Source of the DNA: Heligmosomoides polygyrus polygyrus
Taxonomy: Eukaryota > Nematoda > Chromadorea > Rhabditida > Heligmosomidae
NCBI GenBank assembly: GCA_947396885.1
Contig: OX377202.1
Coordinates: 105,956,198 to 106,020,197, forward strand
Direction: 5' to 3'
DNA length: 64,000 nucleotides
This document shows positions 1 to 10,874 of this stretch, piece after piece. The notes beneath the pieces are model-generated. The model ran no database searches. It worked only from the letters and a program-made list of their open reading frames with translations, and was not told the DNA's origin. The position numbers were made by a program, and so were the translations under genes. Positions within the stretch are counted from its first letter, which is position 1; the number at the start of each line of letters is the position of its first letter.

Positions 1-413
1 GCCATACCTTCTTGAGACCTCTTCAATGGCAGTTCTTTAAAATAACGTTGTTTTTGTCAGATTTCTAGCCTTTTCCGTAAAATTTTTACTGAAATGCAGA
101 AATCAGTCCTATCCTGGTACTAGTCGTTTATGTGGCCTTCATGGGTGAGGTGAGAATGCACCAGACCAATCAGGGGCCGATTCATCCACGGCTTACGTAG
201 CCTTAACGGAGAATTGTAAGCGAAAAGCTCAGATAACGCGGCTTATCGCTCACCATATCGCTTGATAAGCCGCATTATCTGAGTTTTCCACTGTGAATTT
301 TCTGTTAAAGTTATGTAAGTCGTCGATGAATCCGACCCCAGGTCGCATCGAATGCACTGCATTCCATCTCTATGGAATAAAGGCAATTTGTGTACTATCT
401 CGCAGCTGCAGCT

Positions 414-715
414 CATAGTAGCGCAGCTACCGGTGACACTGCCTGCCACATGCACTCCTGGTCAGATTTTTTGGTTCGAGTCCCGCCTACGTCAACTAAG
501 CCATACATCCCCTTCTTTCCGGGGTCGGTGAATTGTTACCAGGCTTGTCTGGGAAGGATAAAGCGCTGATTTGTCCGTCAGCTGGCCACCGCAAGTCATT
601 GGATAGGCCAAATCTGCATTGAAATTACCTCCACGACAACCCGTAGAAGTAGAATGCGTGGCGTAATTGAGAGGAGATTGACTAACGCCGTCCTTTATCT
701 TTTGTCGTTTGCCTG
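414..715 (+). mobile_element. tRNA-derived SINE
   Basis: A-box-like TAGCGCAGCTACCGG at about 419 and B-box GGTTCGAGTCCCGCC at 473 form a tRNA-like head. The body contains GGGTCGGTGAATTG, TTGTCTGGGAAGGATA and GCGCTGATTTGTCC. The tail reads CCCGTAGAAGTAGAATGCG and GATTGACTAACGCCGTCC. The same order occurs at 51165-51430. Confidence 0.75.
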
Positions 716-1277
716 GGATCTAGAACGAGATGAATTTTATACGACTTTAAATTAGGACAAGAATAAAGAGAAAATCGTGTTGAAGCCCGGGAGTGTGGAG
801 TCTAGGTACTTCTTTGTTTACACCATACATTTTTCAACAACGGTACTTGTCGTTTTTGTGGCCTACATGGGTGAGGTGAGAATGCAACAGACCAAAAAGG
901 TGACTCGCATTTAGATTTGTTTAAATAGAATTTAAGCGAATAGTGTGGCTTATAGAGGGATAGTAAAGATGAGGAAATGCTCAAAAGGTTTTTTTTTGTA
1001 ATTCAAATTATAAAATTCTACTGTACAATGGCGAAAATTGAGGATATCTGTTTCACATACTCGACCGAGTCCTGAAGCCCTCTTCAGATTCTCTAACCAC
1101 TTCGACATCGAGAGCTAGAAAAAAATTGTCAAAAATTTCGCACAAATTTCGGTTCCTAACCCAGAATGCCATCTTGAATGAGATGGCTAGACAGGTAAGT
1201 TCTATAGGGCTTACTGAGAAATAACCGAATAAGCCTGTTTAAAACGGTAACTGGATTTGGAGTGGTGAACAAAAAAT

Positions 1278-1475
1278 GGTACATGTCTTTAGTGTGGCCT
1301 ACATCGGATAGGGGCGGAGTAATGACGCATCACATCAATCAGGCCACATAGAATGGATCCAGATGGTTGCGTCCATATCCTGATTGGCTGGCGCGTGTTC
1401 GGTCGTTGTGCTGATTGTTTGTGGTTGGCTGCCGCGTTCCCGCCTCCCTTGCAGGCCACATTAACTACCAGTACC
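1278..1475. mobile_element. MITE family A copy
   Basis: Imperfect terminal inverted repeats: GGTACATGTCTTTAGTGTGG at the left and CCACATTAACTACCAGTACC at the right. The interior holds ATCAATCAGGCC and a GATTGGCTGGCGCG motif, as in other A copies. Confidence 0.7.
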
Positions 1476-1589
1476 AGAGCAGCATGGGCCAGTGTGCAGC
1501 CTCCTAAGCAGACTTGGGAACTGATGATCCGATCCTTGGAATTGCCCCCTTTCCTGCTGAATCCTAGGATTTTTTCTAATTACATCACC

Positions 1590-2490
1590 TACAGTAACCT
1601 CTATTAGAGTACGGTATTGCGAAGTAGGTTGGAATGTGGGACCAATAGAGAGCGGATAAGTTCTTCGCTACCTTCTGATGAGAACCCGACAAATTCCAGG
1701 GTACTAGCTGGGCATGGCTGGGTGCTCCATCAAGCAGGTTGCTTCAAATGGGCGTGCCACCCAGAGGGATCTATGATAGCTGCCGTGATTGGTTGGTGCG
1801 TCTTTGGTCGGTGTTCTGGTTGGTTGTGACCTACTGACGCGTCACAATGTCAGAAGCAACGACACGTAACGGAATTAATGAGTACATTATGCGCCCCAAA
1901 GTACTGCCAAATTGACCCAGGTTGAACCACCTATTGGTCTTCACCTATTTTGAAGATCTACAGTAAACTCTATTAGAGTACGGTATTGCATGGGGGATTG
2001 GGAAGGGCGGAGTGGCGTTCTACCCCCCCCCCTACCCGCCCTTTAAATAGAGGCGTGGCAAACGTCTGCATCTTCACTACATATCTCATAAGGCAGCCAC
2101 TGGACTCTCGAGCAAGCCCAGGCGGTTGGGGTGGGCGGGCCAGGGGGACGAGGTGGTAGAACGCTCGGCCTCCTTGGGAAGGGATCCACAAGAGGGCGGA
2201 TGAGTGCTTCGGTCTCTTCTGATGAGAACCCGACGAATTCCAGTGTACCAACTGGGCATGACTGGGTGTTCCATCAAGCAGGTTGCTTCAAATGGGTTGC
2301 CACCCAGACCGATGCGTGATCGCTGCCGTGATTGGTTGATGCGTCTTTGGTCGGCGTTCTGGTTGGTTATGACCTACTGACGCGTCACAGTGTCAGAAGC
2401 AACGACACGTAACGGAATTGATGCGTAGCTTACGCATCCCAAAGGTGTGCCAAATTGACCCGGATTGAACCATCTATTGGAATCCCTTTA
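1590..2490. repeat. Two diverged direct copies of a ~290-bp unit plus a shared flanking segment
   Basis: 1652-1938 and 2196-2480 align along their length (GATGAGAACCCGAC, CCATCAAGCAGGTTGCTTC, CTGACGCGTCACA, AGAAGCAACGACACGTAACG). TCTATTAGAGTACGGTATTG also occurs twice, near 1600 and 1969, about 369 bp apart. The interior carries GTGATTGGTTGRTGCGTC, related to the CCAAT motifs of the A/B MITEs. The 130-bp stretch between the copies includes a run of nine C at about 2023-2031. Confidence 0.8.
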
Positions 2491-2519
2491 TTTTGAAAGA
2501 ACTGCGACGTTTTCTCGGC

Positions 2520-3310
2520 CAGCTGCATGGACTCATCCCACACCCACACCCACAGCGGCGGCGTCCAGTTATTGTGTAAAAATCGCCGAGCAAACAGACA
2601 AAATCGGGTCAGCGGCGTGCTGTTTTTTGGGGCTCTGAGTGCGCCGAGCCGTCGTGAACCAGCCGGTAGTAATGCGTGTGGTGCACCTGCTCGGTTTATG
2701 AATGACTTCGTCCTGTCTCGTGGCGCGCTGACCTGGTTTTTGGGCAATTTGGAGCAGATGGACAAGCTCTGCGGCTTCTTTCTGCTCATTTTCTTAGCGA
2801 GGCAGCTTCTTTGAGAACTCTGGCGAAGCTTTTTGGGTATATTCCATGGCCCGCCGGGGTGTTTCTCCGTCGGAACTATTCTTCTTATGGAACTACTTCT
2901 CCTTTTTCCCACCATTCTTCTTCTGAATCTACTCCACGACATCCTTGTCCTTCGAGATCGTTCAAGTACGTTCCTTAGGTCCCTCCTGGTGTATTTCCAG
3001 AGCTTCTGACTCCCATAGCGGAATAAATGCCCCAGAGACGGTAGCCTAATGGCGACGAACATCGCTTCTCCTCTCCAGCTCTAATTTAGCGTCGGCTGTG
3101 TCGAGTGCTAATTCTAATTGCGTTTCGACGATAGTTGGCGGCGGCGAGCCGAGGCGATTGCTCGGCTGCCTGGCGTGGTTTGCTCCGAGCCGGCGACGGC
3201 CGTCTCGGCTGTCGCCACATCAAAGCCGACCGAACACTCCGGTATTCCCGTCGAGTTTCCGCCCGCCGCGACGTCGTTCGCCTTTGATGAGCCTTAGTCA
3301 TGCTACTCAT
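2520..3310 (-). pseudogene. Degenerate coding relic, possibly gag-like
   Basis: Reading the minus strand with frame changes gives pieces that look like former protein rather than noise: a charged helix (TQLELALDTADAKLELERRS), then after stops EYTQKASPEFSKKLP and ENEQKEAAELVHLLQIAQK. Each is interrupted by stops or shifts. A longer uninterrupted 210-codon frame on the same strand (2430-3062) is very Arg/Ser-rich and looks like the out-of-frame shadow. Short coiled-coil-like charged segments suit a retrotransposon gag or a dead host gene. No zinc knuckle or enzymatic motif was found, so the identity is open. Confidence 0.28.
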
Positions 3311-3674
3311 CCATTGCTCGTCTCCTGATGGCTGGCCTGCTCACTTAGGCTCTGGGCTACTAGCCTCACCCTCGTGTCTAGGGGCCTAGCTTACCCAAGG
3401 TAGAGGTACCCCTTGAAGGTCGAGAAGGGCCTTCAAGGCTGCTTGCCAGCAGCAGATTAGCTGGAAATCCCCGTTACTCTGCGCCCACAAGCTCCTCTTC
3501 CACCATAGAAACTCTTCCCCATTCCCTGGTTTGGGTAAATGTTCCTTGTTCCCTCCTAAGCTTCGTAATCTATTCTTTCCCTTTGTTTCGAACCACTCTG
3601 TCAACCCAGAACTCCAAGACGAGGGGAAGATGTCATCCCTGGCGGTTTTCCTTACTTCCGGCAACGATTTGTCT

Positions 3675-4370
3675 TACTGGGCTAATTTGGCACTCAGCAG
3701 GGACCATCGATAACGCCGTTCGATTCCGTTGGAGTAAGCTAGCCATCAGCATAGTACACTCAACGGGGTAGTCTGTGTTTTGATCACGGCGTCTATTCCC
3801 ATGTGTGCACAACCACTGTCAGGATGGGACACAGCTGTCGAAAGACCGAACGATCTATCCTAATCCTAATCGGGAGGGGCGATTACGATTGTGATCAATT
3901 TTGTGTGGCTGATGGAAGGTCAAAGCCATCTGAAGTCATGCACGATCTCTCACCTGGGATACACTTGCTGGGGCATCTCCTCATCTTGCTGACTGGTCCT
4001 TGGTCTTCAGAACGTCAACAACACCTGATGAAATCTCGGCGACATCTTCGTCGTGATTTCGGTGATGTGGAGGCAAGTTTTGAAGGACCAGAACTGCGAA
4101 ACAAGGGGATTGAGACTATCCACGGTCGCTGTATTCGACGCCATCAAAGTCCTACGAGTGCGAGTAGGTTAGTGGGCTAATTTGGCACTCAGCAGGGACC
4201 AACGGAAACGTCAATGACTTCTGATGGACTAATCTGATCTAGTACAGTCAACCGGGAATTCGTTTTTTATTCAAGGTGTCTATCCCCAGGTATGTCCCAC
4301 CCCTGTCATGGTGGGGTTCTACAGCTGCCAATCGAAATGTCAATCCTAGTCGGAAGGGACAACACAAAAA
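3675..4370. repeat. Two diverged direct copies, ~490 bp apart
   Basis: 3676-3860 and 4170-4345 share GGGCTAATTTGGCACTCAGC, then AGGGACCA, then a block around GTACACTCAACGGG / GTACAGTCAACCGGG, then TGTCTATYCCCA and CCACYCCTGTCA-like segments. Between them is a diverged G-type left end (CCTAATCGGGAGGGG at 3861). Confidence 0.65.
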
Positions 4371-4539
4371 AGTTGCAAAGTTGTGGCTGTCCGTACTCTC
4401 CCAAGCTCCACCACCATCGCTCTTGAACCTACCACAGAGGTCACACATCATAGGGCAGCTAGCGAACTCTAAGAGGACGTCAGGCAAGGGCAATAGTTGG
4501 GCAAAACATCTTATGCCCCTCCCGACTAGGATCGATCCT
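4341..4539. mobile_element. Family G inverted-repeat element
   Basis: CAATCCTAGTCGGAAGGGAC at the left and CCCCTCCCGACTAGGATC at the right are inverted repeats. Related end pairs occur at 6404-6600, 10725-10874 and 38187-38375. Confidence 0.7.
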
Positions 4540-5490
4540 GGAAGTGGATCTATTCTAAAGAGCAGCCACAAAAACATACACTACTCTATGTCTAATTTAA
4601 AGTGCTTCGTTTTCGTTGGCGACCGATTTTTGTGAGCCACCGAGATTATTTCCTTCATACGCCCTTGTCGCGTGCCATAGTGACCCAATGGTTTGTCCAC
4701 TGAAGAGCGATGCTTCAGGAAGAGCAGTATTCTTATGCATCCTTTAAATTTCTTACCAATTGAAGTTTTGTAACCATGTTTATTTATTTATTTATTTATT
4801 TGCCTATTTATTTATTTAAATATTTATTTATTTATTTATTGCACTTGTTTGTGTGCTTTACAAAAAATGGAATGTGTGGGTAGTAAGTAAAATACATACG
4901 TGGATAAGCTGAGGATTTCAGGTAAGGGTGATTGTTAGGCAAAACAACCCCTGCACCTCCCGATTAGGATCGGTCCGAGAAGTGTATCTGTGCTAAAGAT
5001 TAGCTACACGACGATACACTATCCTCTACTTCATCTAAAGTATGTAATTTTGGTTCTTGGTCGAGTTGCTTGAGCTAGAACACCGACACCACTATTCGTC
5101 CCTGCAGCGTGCCAAAGTGGCTCGGGGCATCGTCCACCGGAGAGTGGGACTTCGAGAAGAACAGCGCTCTTATTTATTCTTCAGAGTCCTTAATGGAGGT
5201 TTTTCTAGCTATATGTGGGTACCCAGAGGATTTCAGGGATAGGCTACCGTTAGACAAAACAATCTCTGTCCTTTTCGATTAGGATCGCTAGGAGAGCAGT
5301 GTTCCAAAAAATAGCTGCTTAGTCATGCACCCATTCATCTAAGCTGCGATTTCTTTCGTTTCTAGTCGATTTCCTAGGGCTAGCTCCACCAATGCCTTCA
5401 TTCACCCCTGTCCCTTGCCAAAGTGACCCAATAGTTTGTCCACCGGAATCTGGAGTCTGAAGTCTGGGGATTCATGAAGTACAGCGTTCA
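4500..5490. repeat. Three diverged tandem copies of a ~250-400-bp unit, with a (TTTA)n patch
   Basis: Copies begin near 4515, 4955 and 5270 at CCCGATTAGGATCG. Each continues through TCTAAAG/TCTAAGC, a TTTCGTT..GG(T/C)CGA block and GCGTGCCAAAGTGACCCAATG, then GTCCACYGRA and AAGAACAGCG. TTTA repeats fill 4783-4842. A GTGCCAAAGTGGCC-like core is present in each copy. Confidence 0.65.
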
Positions 5491-6054
5491 AAATTCATAT
5501 ACACGGTGGCTGTTTAAGCATATTCTTCTCACAACGAAGAGAAGACGGGAAATTTCCTTCGAAATGATTGAAATTCTATTTTCCAGGGCTATGTGGGTGC
5601 TTTTTGCGTGTTCCTCGACGTATGTTCCTTACCTGACCTCGAAGGTTCCACTCTCAGGCACCTCTCCTGTCTGCCGCCCATGTGGCCCGGACTTTTTGCC
5701 AGTGTCGCTTTTTGCGGGGTGAGCCGCTAGCTGGCTGCTCGTTCACAGCTCATAAATCGCGATGGCCCCTTTAAGAGGAGGACAGCTGCAGGCAGCGAGC
5801 CCGAGCTGCCCATAGATCTTCTTTAGCGTACGCTACTCACAGCCTGTCTCCTCGGCCTCAGAGTCAGACTCATCGCCCGTCGGGCAACGTCTATTGCGAA
5901 ACGACGTCGAACTTTGTCCGCAGCAACCACCTTACTCTCCCTCTGACTCACCACGACTGCTTCCGGCCTCTAGGGAGGGTTTCGCCGCACCTAGAAGTGG
6001 TCCTCTTTCCTTCGTGAAGAGAAGTTGCTTTCTTGTGCCGAATTGATGCGGAGC

Positions 6055-6190
6055 TCTGAGCAAAAAGAAGGCTCCAGGCGGGAGTTGAACCCTTATTTCT
6101 GGACAGGTACCTTACCGTGAGGACATCCACCAGGAGGACGTGGTTCAAATCCCTTCTGAGGACTCCTTTTTGCGCAGACCTAAGCGTCGT
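6055..6190 (-). mobile_element. tRNA-like fragment, antisense
   Basis: The minus-strand B-box-like GGGTTCAACTCCCGCCTGG lies near 6085, downstream of an A-box-like region that is too diverged to define. It is read as a SINE remnant. Confidence 0.3.
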
Positions 6191-6403
6191 TGTCTCGTAC
6201 ACCTGACGACTGGGTAGCTAATGGGTTTGGCCTAAACTTCTCGCTTTACCGCTGCATTCTGGAGCGCTTTAGCGCTTTGGATACGCCATGCACTTCACTT
6301 CCTCGAACTATCGATGGGATTCCTGGCAGTAGAGTTCGTATGGTTAGATCAATAGATACCATAGTTCAAGTAGTTACTAGTACTAGCAGTTCATGGGACA
6401 AGG

Positions 6404-6600
6404 ATCATTCCTAATCGGGAGGGGGACGTCTTCTATTGGCTATCGCCCCTTCCAAATTCCTGAGAGAGATCGACGAATTGCGCCATTATTTGTGGGCCTC
6501 AGGACAGGTTCAGGTGAGGAAGTAGAGCTGCATGAGAGTAGGGACACAACTGTAGATCCAGGGTTACCCCTCCCGACTAGGATAGATTCAGCCAGGATCA
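6404..6600. mobile_element. Family G inverted-repeat element
   Basis: The left end is CATTCCTAATCGGGAGGGG and the right end CCCCTCCCGACTAGGATAG, about 190 bp in all, with no coding capacity. Confidence 0.78.
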
Positions 6601-6636
6601 ACTGTGGCAGTCTTATTTTGACAATTAAGCACTGTG

Positions 6637-6772
6637 TAAGCCCTTGTCTATAGTTGCGGCACTGCGCGGCGCGGCACCATCCGAATAGATATCGATCGAG
6701 CGGCGCGAAAAATCGATATCTATGGCAACCATCGCGCCGCGCCGCGTGGCGGCGCAAGTTTAAACTAAGCCT
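6637..6772. mobile_element. Family C palindromic element
   Basis: GTTGCGGCACTGCGCGGC pairs with GCCGCGTGGCGGCGCAAG, with ATAGATATCGATCGAG and AAATCGATATCTATGG in the centre. A near relative sits at 37136-37276. Confidence 0.78.
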
Positions 6773-7270
6773 AAGGCACAGTCCTTCAAATGACTTCTAA
6801 GCACCTCGGGACCGTAGTCAGCTGTAGCATGCTCAGTCAACCGACATCAAATGCACGGCGCAACCCAGCCTATACTAGTGCATACTGGCTGACGGGCTGG
6901 AAATACTGAATATCGTGTGCCTGCTATAAAAACTACCTTACTCATCTGAATGAATCTGTTCAAATTACCGGGGATTATTTATCAGAATTGCTTCAAGTTA
7001 ATTTTTTATTTTACAAAATTTGTATTTTTAATTTTAATTTTTCGTATCTTATGTTTATTTTTTATTTTTGGTAATATCTTTATTTTTTTATTTTAAGAAC
7101 TTTAATTAGCCTTTTAATTCCATACATTACAATATATAATAAAAGTTTTACTATATTATAGTATAATTGAAGTTTTATTTAACTTTAAAGAGTTATTAAA
7201 TGGTTTGTAAATAAAATCTTGTCGAAGTCGCTGAACACAACCTAATTTTGCTTAAGATTGAAGAATATCC
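6773..7270. other. AT-rich low-complexity spacer
   Basis: 6960-7240 is strongly AT-rich (TTTTTATTTT runs, ATATATAATA). No feature supported. Confidence 0.5.
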
Positions 7271-7460
7271 AATACTAGTCGTTAATGTGGCCTACATCGG
7301 TGGGCCTGAACGCACCAGCCAATCAGAGCACCGACCGACTACACGTCAGCCAATCAGGCAGTCCACTCTCTTCTGGTAGGAGCAGCCTTATTCATTTTCG
7401 ATCTGTTTAGAGTTCATAACGTTGATGCTACCAAGAACTTCATAAACTAAATGGATTCCC

Positions 7461-7641
7461 GTAGTGGTCGTCAATGTGGCCTACATGGGGGTGGGGAGCG
7501 GGAACGGGGCCACCCATCGCATGTAACCAGAGCACCGACAAAACACGCGCCTTTTGGGCGGTACACAAGCCTCTTCTTTGCGGCCTGCCTGGTCTGGTGC
7601 ATTCCAGCCTTCAGATGTAGGCCACATTCCCGACTAGTACC
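7461..7641. mobile_element. MITE family A copy
   Basis: Left GTGGTCGTCAATGTGGCCTA and right TAGGCCACATTCCCGACTAG are inverted repeats. The interior contains CCAGAGCACCGACAAAACACG and the reverse of GGCGCG. A left-half relative lies at 7273-7365 with two CCAATCAG motifs. Confidence 0.82.
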
Positions 7642-8465
7642 GTGATTCCTAATGGACCCCGAATTTTGCGGGCTTTTCGTCGTCTCAGCCAAGAAGTTCC
7701 AGAGCTCGATTATTCACGGCTTAGCGCCAGTACGGACATCCTGGTATCATTCGGTGACAAGACAAAAACGGATGAAGAGCCAGCGGCTCGTTTCGGGGAT
7801 AAACGGCCTTTTTCGGCAGCTGTGGGATCTAAAATTTCACAAAAAACGAGGAAACTTCCCCGCGAGGGTATTCCTATTGCGCTCGATTTGTTGTCTTTGT
7901 TCTTCTTGGGTAGAGAATTTCGAAGCGAATCTCTATTCTAACCGTTCCCCCTCCCCGAAATGAGGATTTAGTCCCTTTGGGGGTTAGTACTAAATGTCGC
8001 TGCTTGAGCGTGAATCTTCTTCTGGAATCGGGACAGAAGACCGGCGCCACACACAATTCCAGGCGCGGTCCGTTCGCCTCCTTTGTTCTCGGCCGGCAAG
8101 CAATGTGTGAAAAGAATTCCTTGGCGCCCACTCGCTTTCCTTTTCTGGAATCGCTTTCACAGATTCTGTTGGAGAACGTCTTCTTTTGAGGTTCTCAGCC
8201 GCTCCTGTGCGCTTCAGATTCGATTCAGTACGTTTCCAGACATGTAGAGCAAAAAAAATATTAAAACAATAGAAAAATTCACTCTTCGTCCCCAATAATG
8301 ATCTTTTTGCAGGCCGAATTTCTATTTTGATCGCTTGGTTATTAGGATTCTGTTATTTGTTCAGAACAAAATAGGATTTTTATTGTTTTTTCGAATATTT
8401 CTTTATTTTTTTTTCATCGAAACCGAAAGCGAGAAGATTTTTTATCTTTGATTCTGAAGTTTTTG

Positions 8466-8636
8466 GGTACTTGTCGCTAATGTGGCCTACACTCGGGGGT
8501 GCGCACACCGAGCGAACACGCTCATCTGCTAAGCAGCGACAGAACACGCGCCTTTAGGCGGTACGCAAGCCCTTTTCTTCTGATCTGGCGCGTTCTAGCC
8601 TACATATATATGTAGGCCACATTCATGACTAGTTCC
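8466..8636. mobile_element. MITE family A copy (array unit 1)
   Basis: GGTACTTGTCGCTAATGTGG left and CCACATTCATGACTAGTTCC right. TACATATATATGTA adds a small palindrome at the right end. Confidence 0.85.
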
Positions 8637-8763
8637 GTAATCCTTAACGGCACTCGAATTTTGCGTGCTTTTCTTTCGTTGTTTTTCGAATAGTACTTTA
8701 TTTTCATTTTTTCATCGAAACCGAAAGCGAGAAGATTTTTTATCTATGATTCTGAAGTTTTTA

Positions 8764-8939
8764 GGTACTTGTCGCTAATGTGGCCTACACTCGAGGGTGC
8801 GCACACCGAGCGAACACGCTCATCTGCTATGTAACCAGGGTAGCGACAGAACACGCGCCTTTAGGCGGTACGCAAGCCCTTTCTTTCGGATCTGGCGCGT
8901 TCTAGCCTACATATGTAGGCCACATTCACGACAAGTTCC
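8764..8939. mobile_element. MITE family A copy (array unit 2)
   Basis: The ends match unit 1. The interior retains CATCTGCTATGTAACCAGGG, which is partly deleted in units 1 and 3. Confidence 0.85.
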
Positions 8940-9068
8940 GTAATCCCTAACAGCACTCTAATTTTGCGGGATTTTCTTTAGTTGGTTTTTCGAATAGCAC
9001 TTTATTTTTACTTTTCATCGAAGCTGAATGCGAAGAGACTTCTTTTATCTATGATTCTGAAGTTTTTG

Positions 9069-9239
9069 GGTACTTGTCGCTAATGTGGCCTACATTCGGA
9101 GGTGCGCACACCGAGCGAACACGCTCATCTGCTAAGCAGCGACAGAACACGCGCCTTTAGGCGGTACGCAAGCCCTTTTTTTCTGATCTGGCGCGTTCTA
9201 GCCTACATATATATGTAGGCCACATTCATGACTAGTTCC
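9069..9239. mobile_element. MITE family A copy (array unit 3)
   Basis: It has the same ends and the same internal deletion (CTGCTAAGCAGCGACAGAAC) as unit 1, so units 1 and 3 are closer to each other than to unit 2. Confidence 0.85.
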
Positions 9240-9533
9240 GTAATCCTTAACGGCACTCGAATTTTGCGGGCTTTTCTTTTGTTGTTTTTTCGAATAGCAC
9301 TTTATTTTCATTTTTTCATCGAAGTTGAGTGCGAAGAGATTTTTTATCTATGATCCTGAAGTTTTTGGGCTCTTGTCGCTAATGTGGCCTACACTGGGGT
9401 GCGCACACTGACCGAACACGCGCTTCTGCAGTGAGGCGCCCTTTTCCTTTTTTTAAGGCCTGTTTAGGGTATATAACACATTGTTGAAGACATTGTAAAG
9501 AACCTGCTATCCACGTAAATTCAAAAAATTCCC

Positions 9534-9715
9534 GATACTGGTCGCTAATGTGGCCTACATGGGGAATGGAAACGCGCTGGCCAACCACAACCATTCAGAG
9601 CACCGAATGTGGGAACACATATCAATTAATCAGAGCATCGACTGTGCATTCGATGCGGTCTGGTTGTTCTGGTGCGTCTCTCGTAGCCATGTAGGCCATA
9701 TTAGCGACCAGTAAC
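9534..9715. mobile_element. MITE family A copy
   Basis: GATACTGGTCGCTAATGTGG left and CCATATTAGCGACCAGTAAC right. The interior contains GCGCTGGCCAACCACAACC and GAGCATCGACTGTGC. Confidence 0.85.
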
Positions 9716-10183
9716 GGCGTTTCCCTTTATGAGGTTCATTGTTGCTCAAAAACTACCATAAAAATATAAAAAATGTAAATAGTATAAAGTTCTGTACCTG
9801 AGGCTACAGAATCTTTAAAGTTACATTATTGCTGCTCTATGAAGGTACCAGCAAACTGCTGTTCCGGCTTTCAAATGCGTCTCCCAATCCACTCCGAAGT
9901 CGAATACATGGCGTATACTCGAGATTATGATGCCGAACCGGTCCTACATAGTTTTTCGTCGTTTCAACGCCACTTTGGTGTCATTGTCGATGGCAGGTGC
10001 GACGAAAAAGGCTCTAGTGTGGCGCTGGACGTCTTCTGAGATCGCGCCATGCCTTCGACCCCCGACCCCGATGAGCAAAGCGCAGTGCATGGCACGGTAT
10101 CCGACGATGACTATTGCGTCACTTTTTATTCTACACATAGATTTTTGTTATCTTTAAGGGATAAATGACTGCTTTTTTCTATG
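9716..10183. other. Non-genic spacer
   Basis: AT-rich start, then short matches to the dispersed motif (GAATACATGGCGTATACTC at 9903 and GTGCATGGCACGGTATCC at 10085). No gene signal. Confidence 0.4.
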
Positions 10184-10440
10184 GACGTGTAGCACAGTCG
10201 GGGGATGCGCCGGCTCTTGAGTGCTATTCGTATCGATTCATGGTTCGGATCCCGCTCAGGTTTGTAAACCCTTTATCCGTCTGGTTTGGTACCGGACTTC
10301 TTTGGGAAGTACGAGACATTGAATTGTCCATCGGTTGGTGATCCAAATCCCTTACGGAGGTATCAATGTCGGCTCGTAGAAGTGAAATGCATGGCGCATC
10401 CCGCAAAGAGATTGACTACCCAACCAGGTCCTATCGAATG
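10184..10440 (+). mobile_element. tRNA-derived SINE, diverged
   Basis: Head GTGTAGCACAGTCGGGGGATG, B-box-like GGTTCGGATCCCGCTC, and the family tail GTAGAAGTGAAATGCATGGC followed by CGCAAAGAGATTGACTACCC. The body is diverged and partly replaced. Confidence 0.7.
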
Positions 10441-10724
10441 GGTTATGCAGAGAGGGCGTCACTCGGCTCCCTGGGGTTTGCTTTGTTGTGATTGGCTGAC
10501 GCGTTCCCACCCCAATGCTGCCCTACTTTGCGACATGAATTCGAACCAAAATTCGATGGGAATCGGCACTTTCTGCGGCCTGCGCCATAATGGTGAACAG
10601 TCAGTTCACATGCAGGTTGAATACGTGGCGTATCCTACAAGAAATGATGGAGTCGTTGGTCGTCTACAGCACGCCGTGTATTCGACTTCCAGGCGAGCAG
10701 TGATCACGCGATTCAGATCTAGCC

Positions 10725-10874
10725 GATTCTTATTCGGGAGGGACAATCTCTTAGTGACGATTGGTTACTCCCATTCAATTCGCGTCCTGAATTCGTGTTC
10801 AGCTTCTGGTCAGCCTCGGAGCAGCAGATGATGAAACGAGGGTTCCCATACCCCCCTCCCGACTAGGAAAGATC
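10725..10874. mobile_element. Family G inverted-repeat element
   Basis: CGATTCTTATTCGGGAGGGA at the left and CCCCTCCCGACTAGGAAAG at the right. The interior includes a GACGATTGGTTACTCCC motif. Confidence 0.68.

Larger units (their letters stand above)
8390..9445. repeat. ~300-bp tandem array, each unit containing a family A MITE
   Basis: Units start near 8466, 8764, 9069 and 9368 (periods about 298, 305, 299). Each has an A element followed by a spacer with CGTAATCCYTAACRGCACTC, a T-rich segment (TTTTTCGAATAGCACTTTAT), TTTTCATCGAAGYTGA and ATCTATGATTCTGAAG. The fourth unit is truncated within its element. Spacer and element have diverged together. Confidence 0.9.

Noticed and set aside
2430..3062. 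210-codon minus-strand frame as an intact gene
   Set aside because: Extremely Arg/Ser-rich, with no domain; another frame of the same strand gives more protein-like but broken sequence.
10286..10831. 181-codon plus-strand frame
   Set aside because: It runs across a SINE and into a family G element, so it is a chance frame through repeats.
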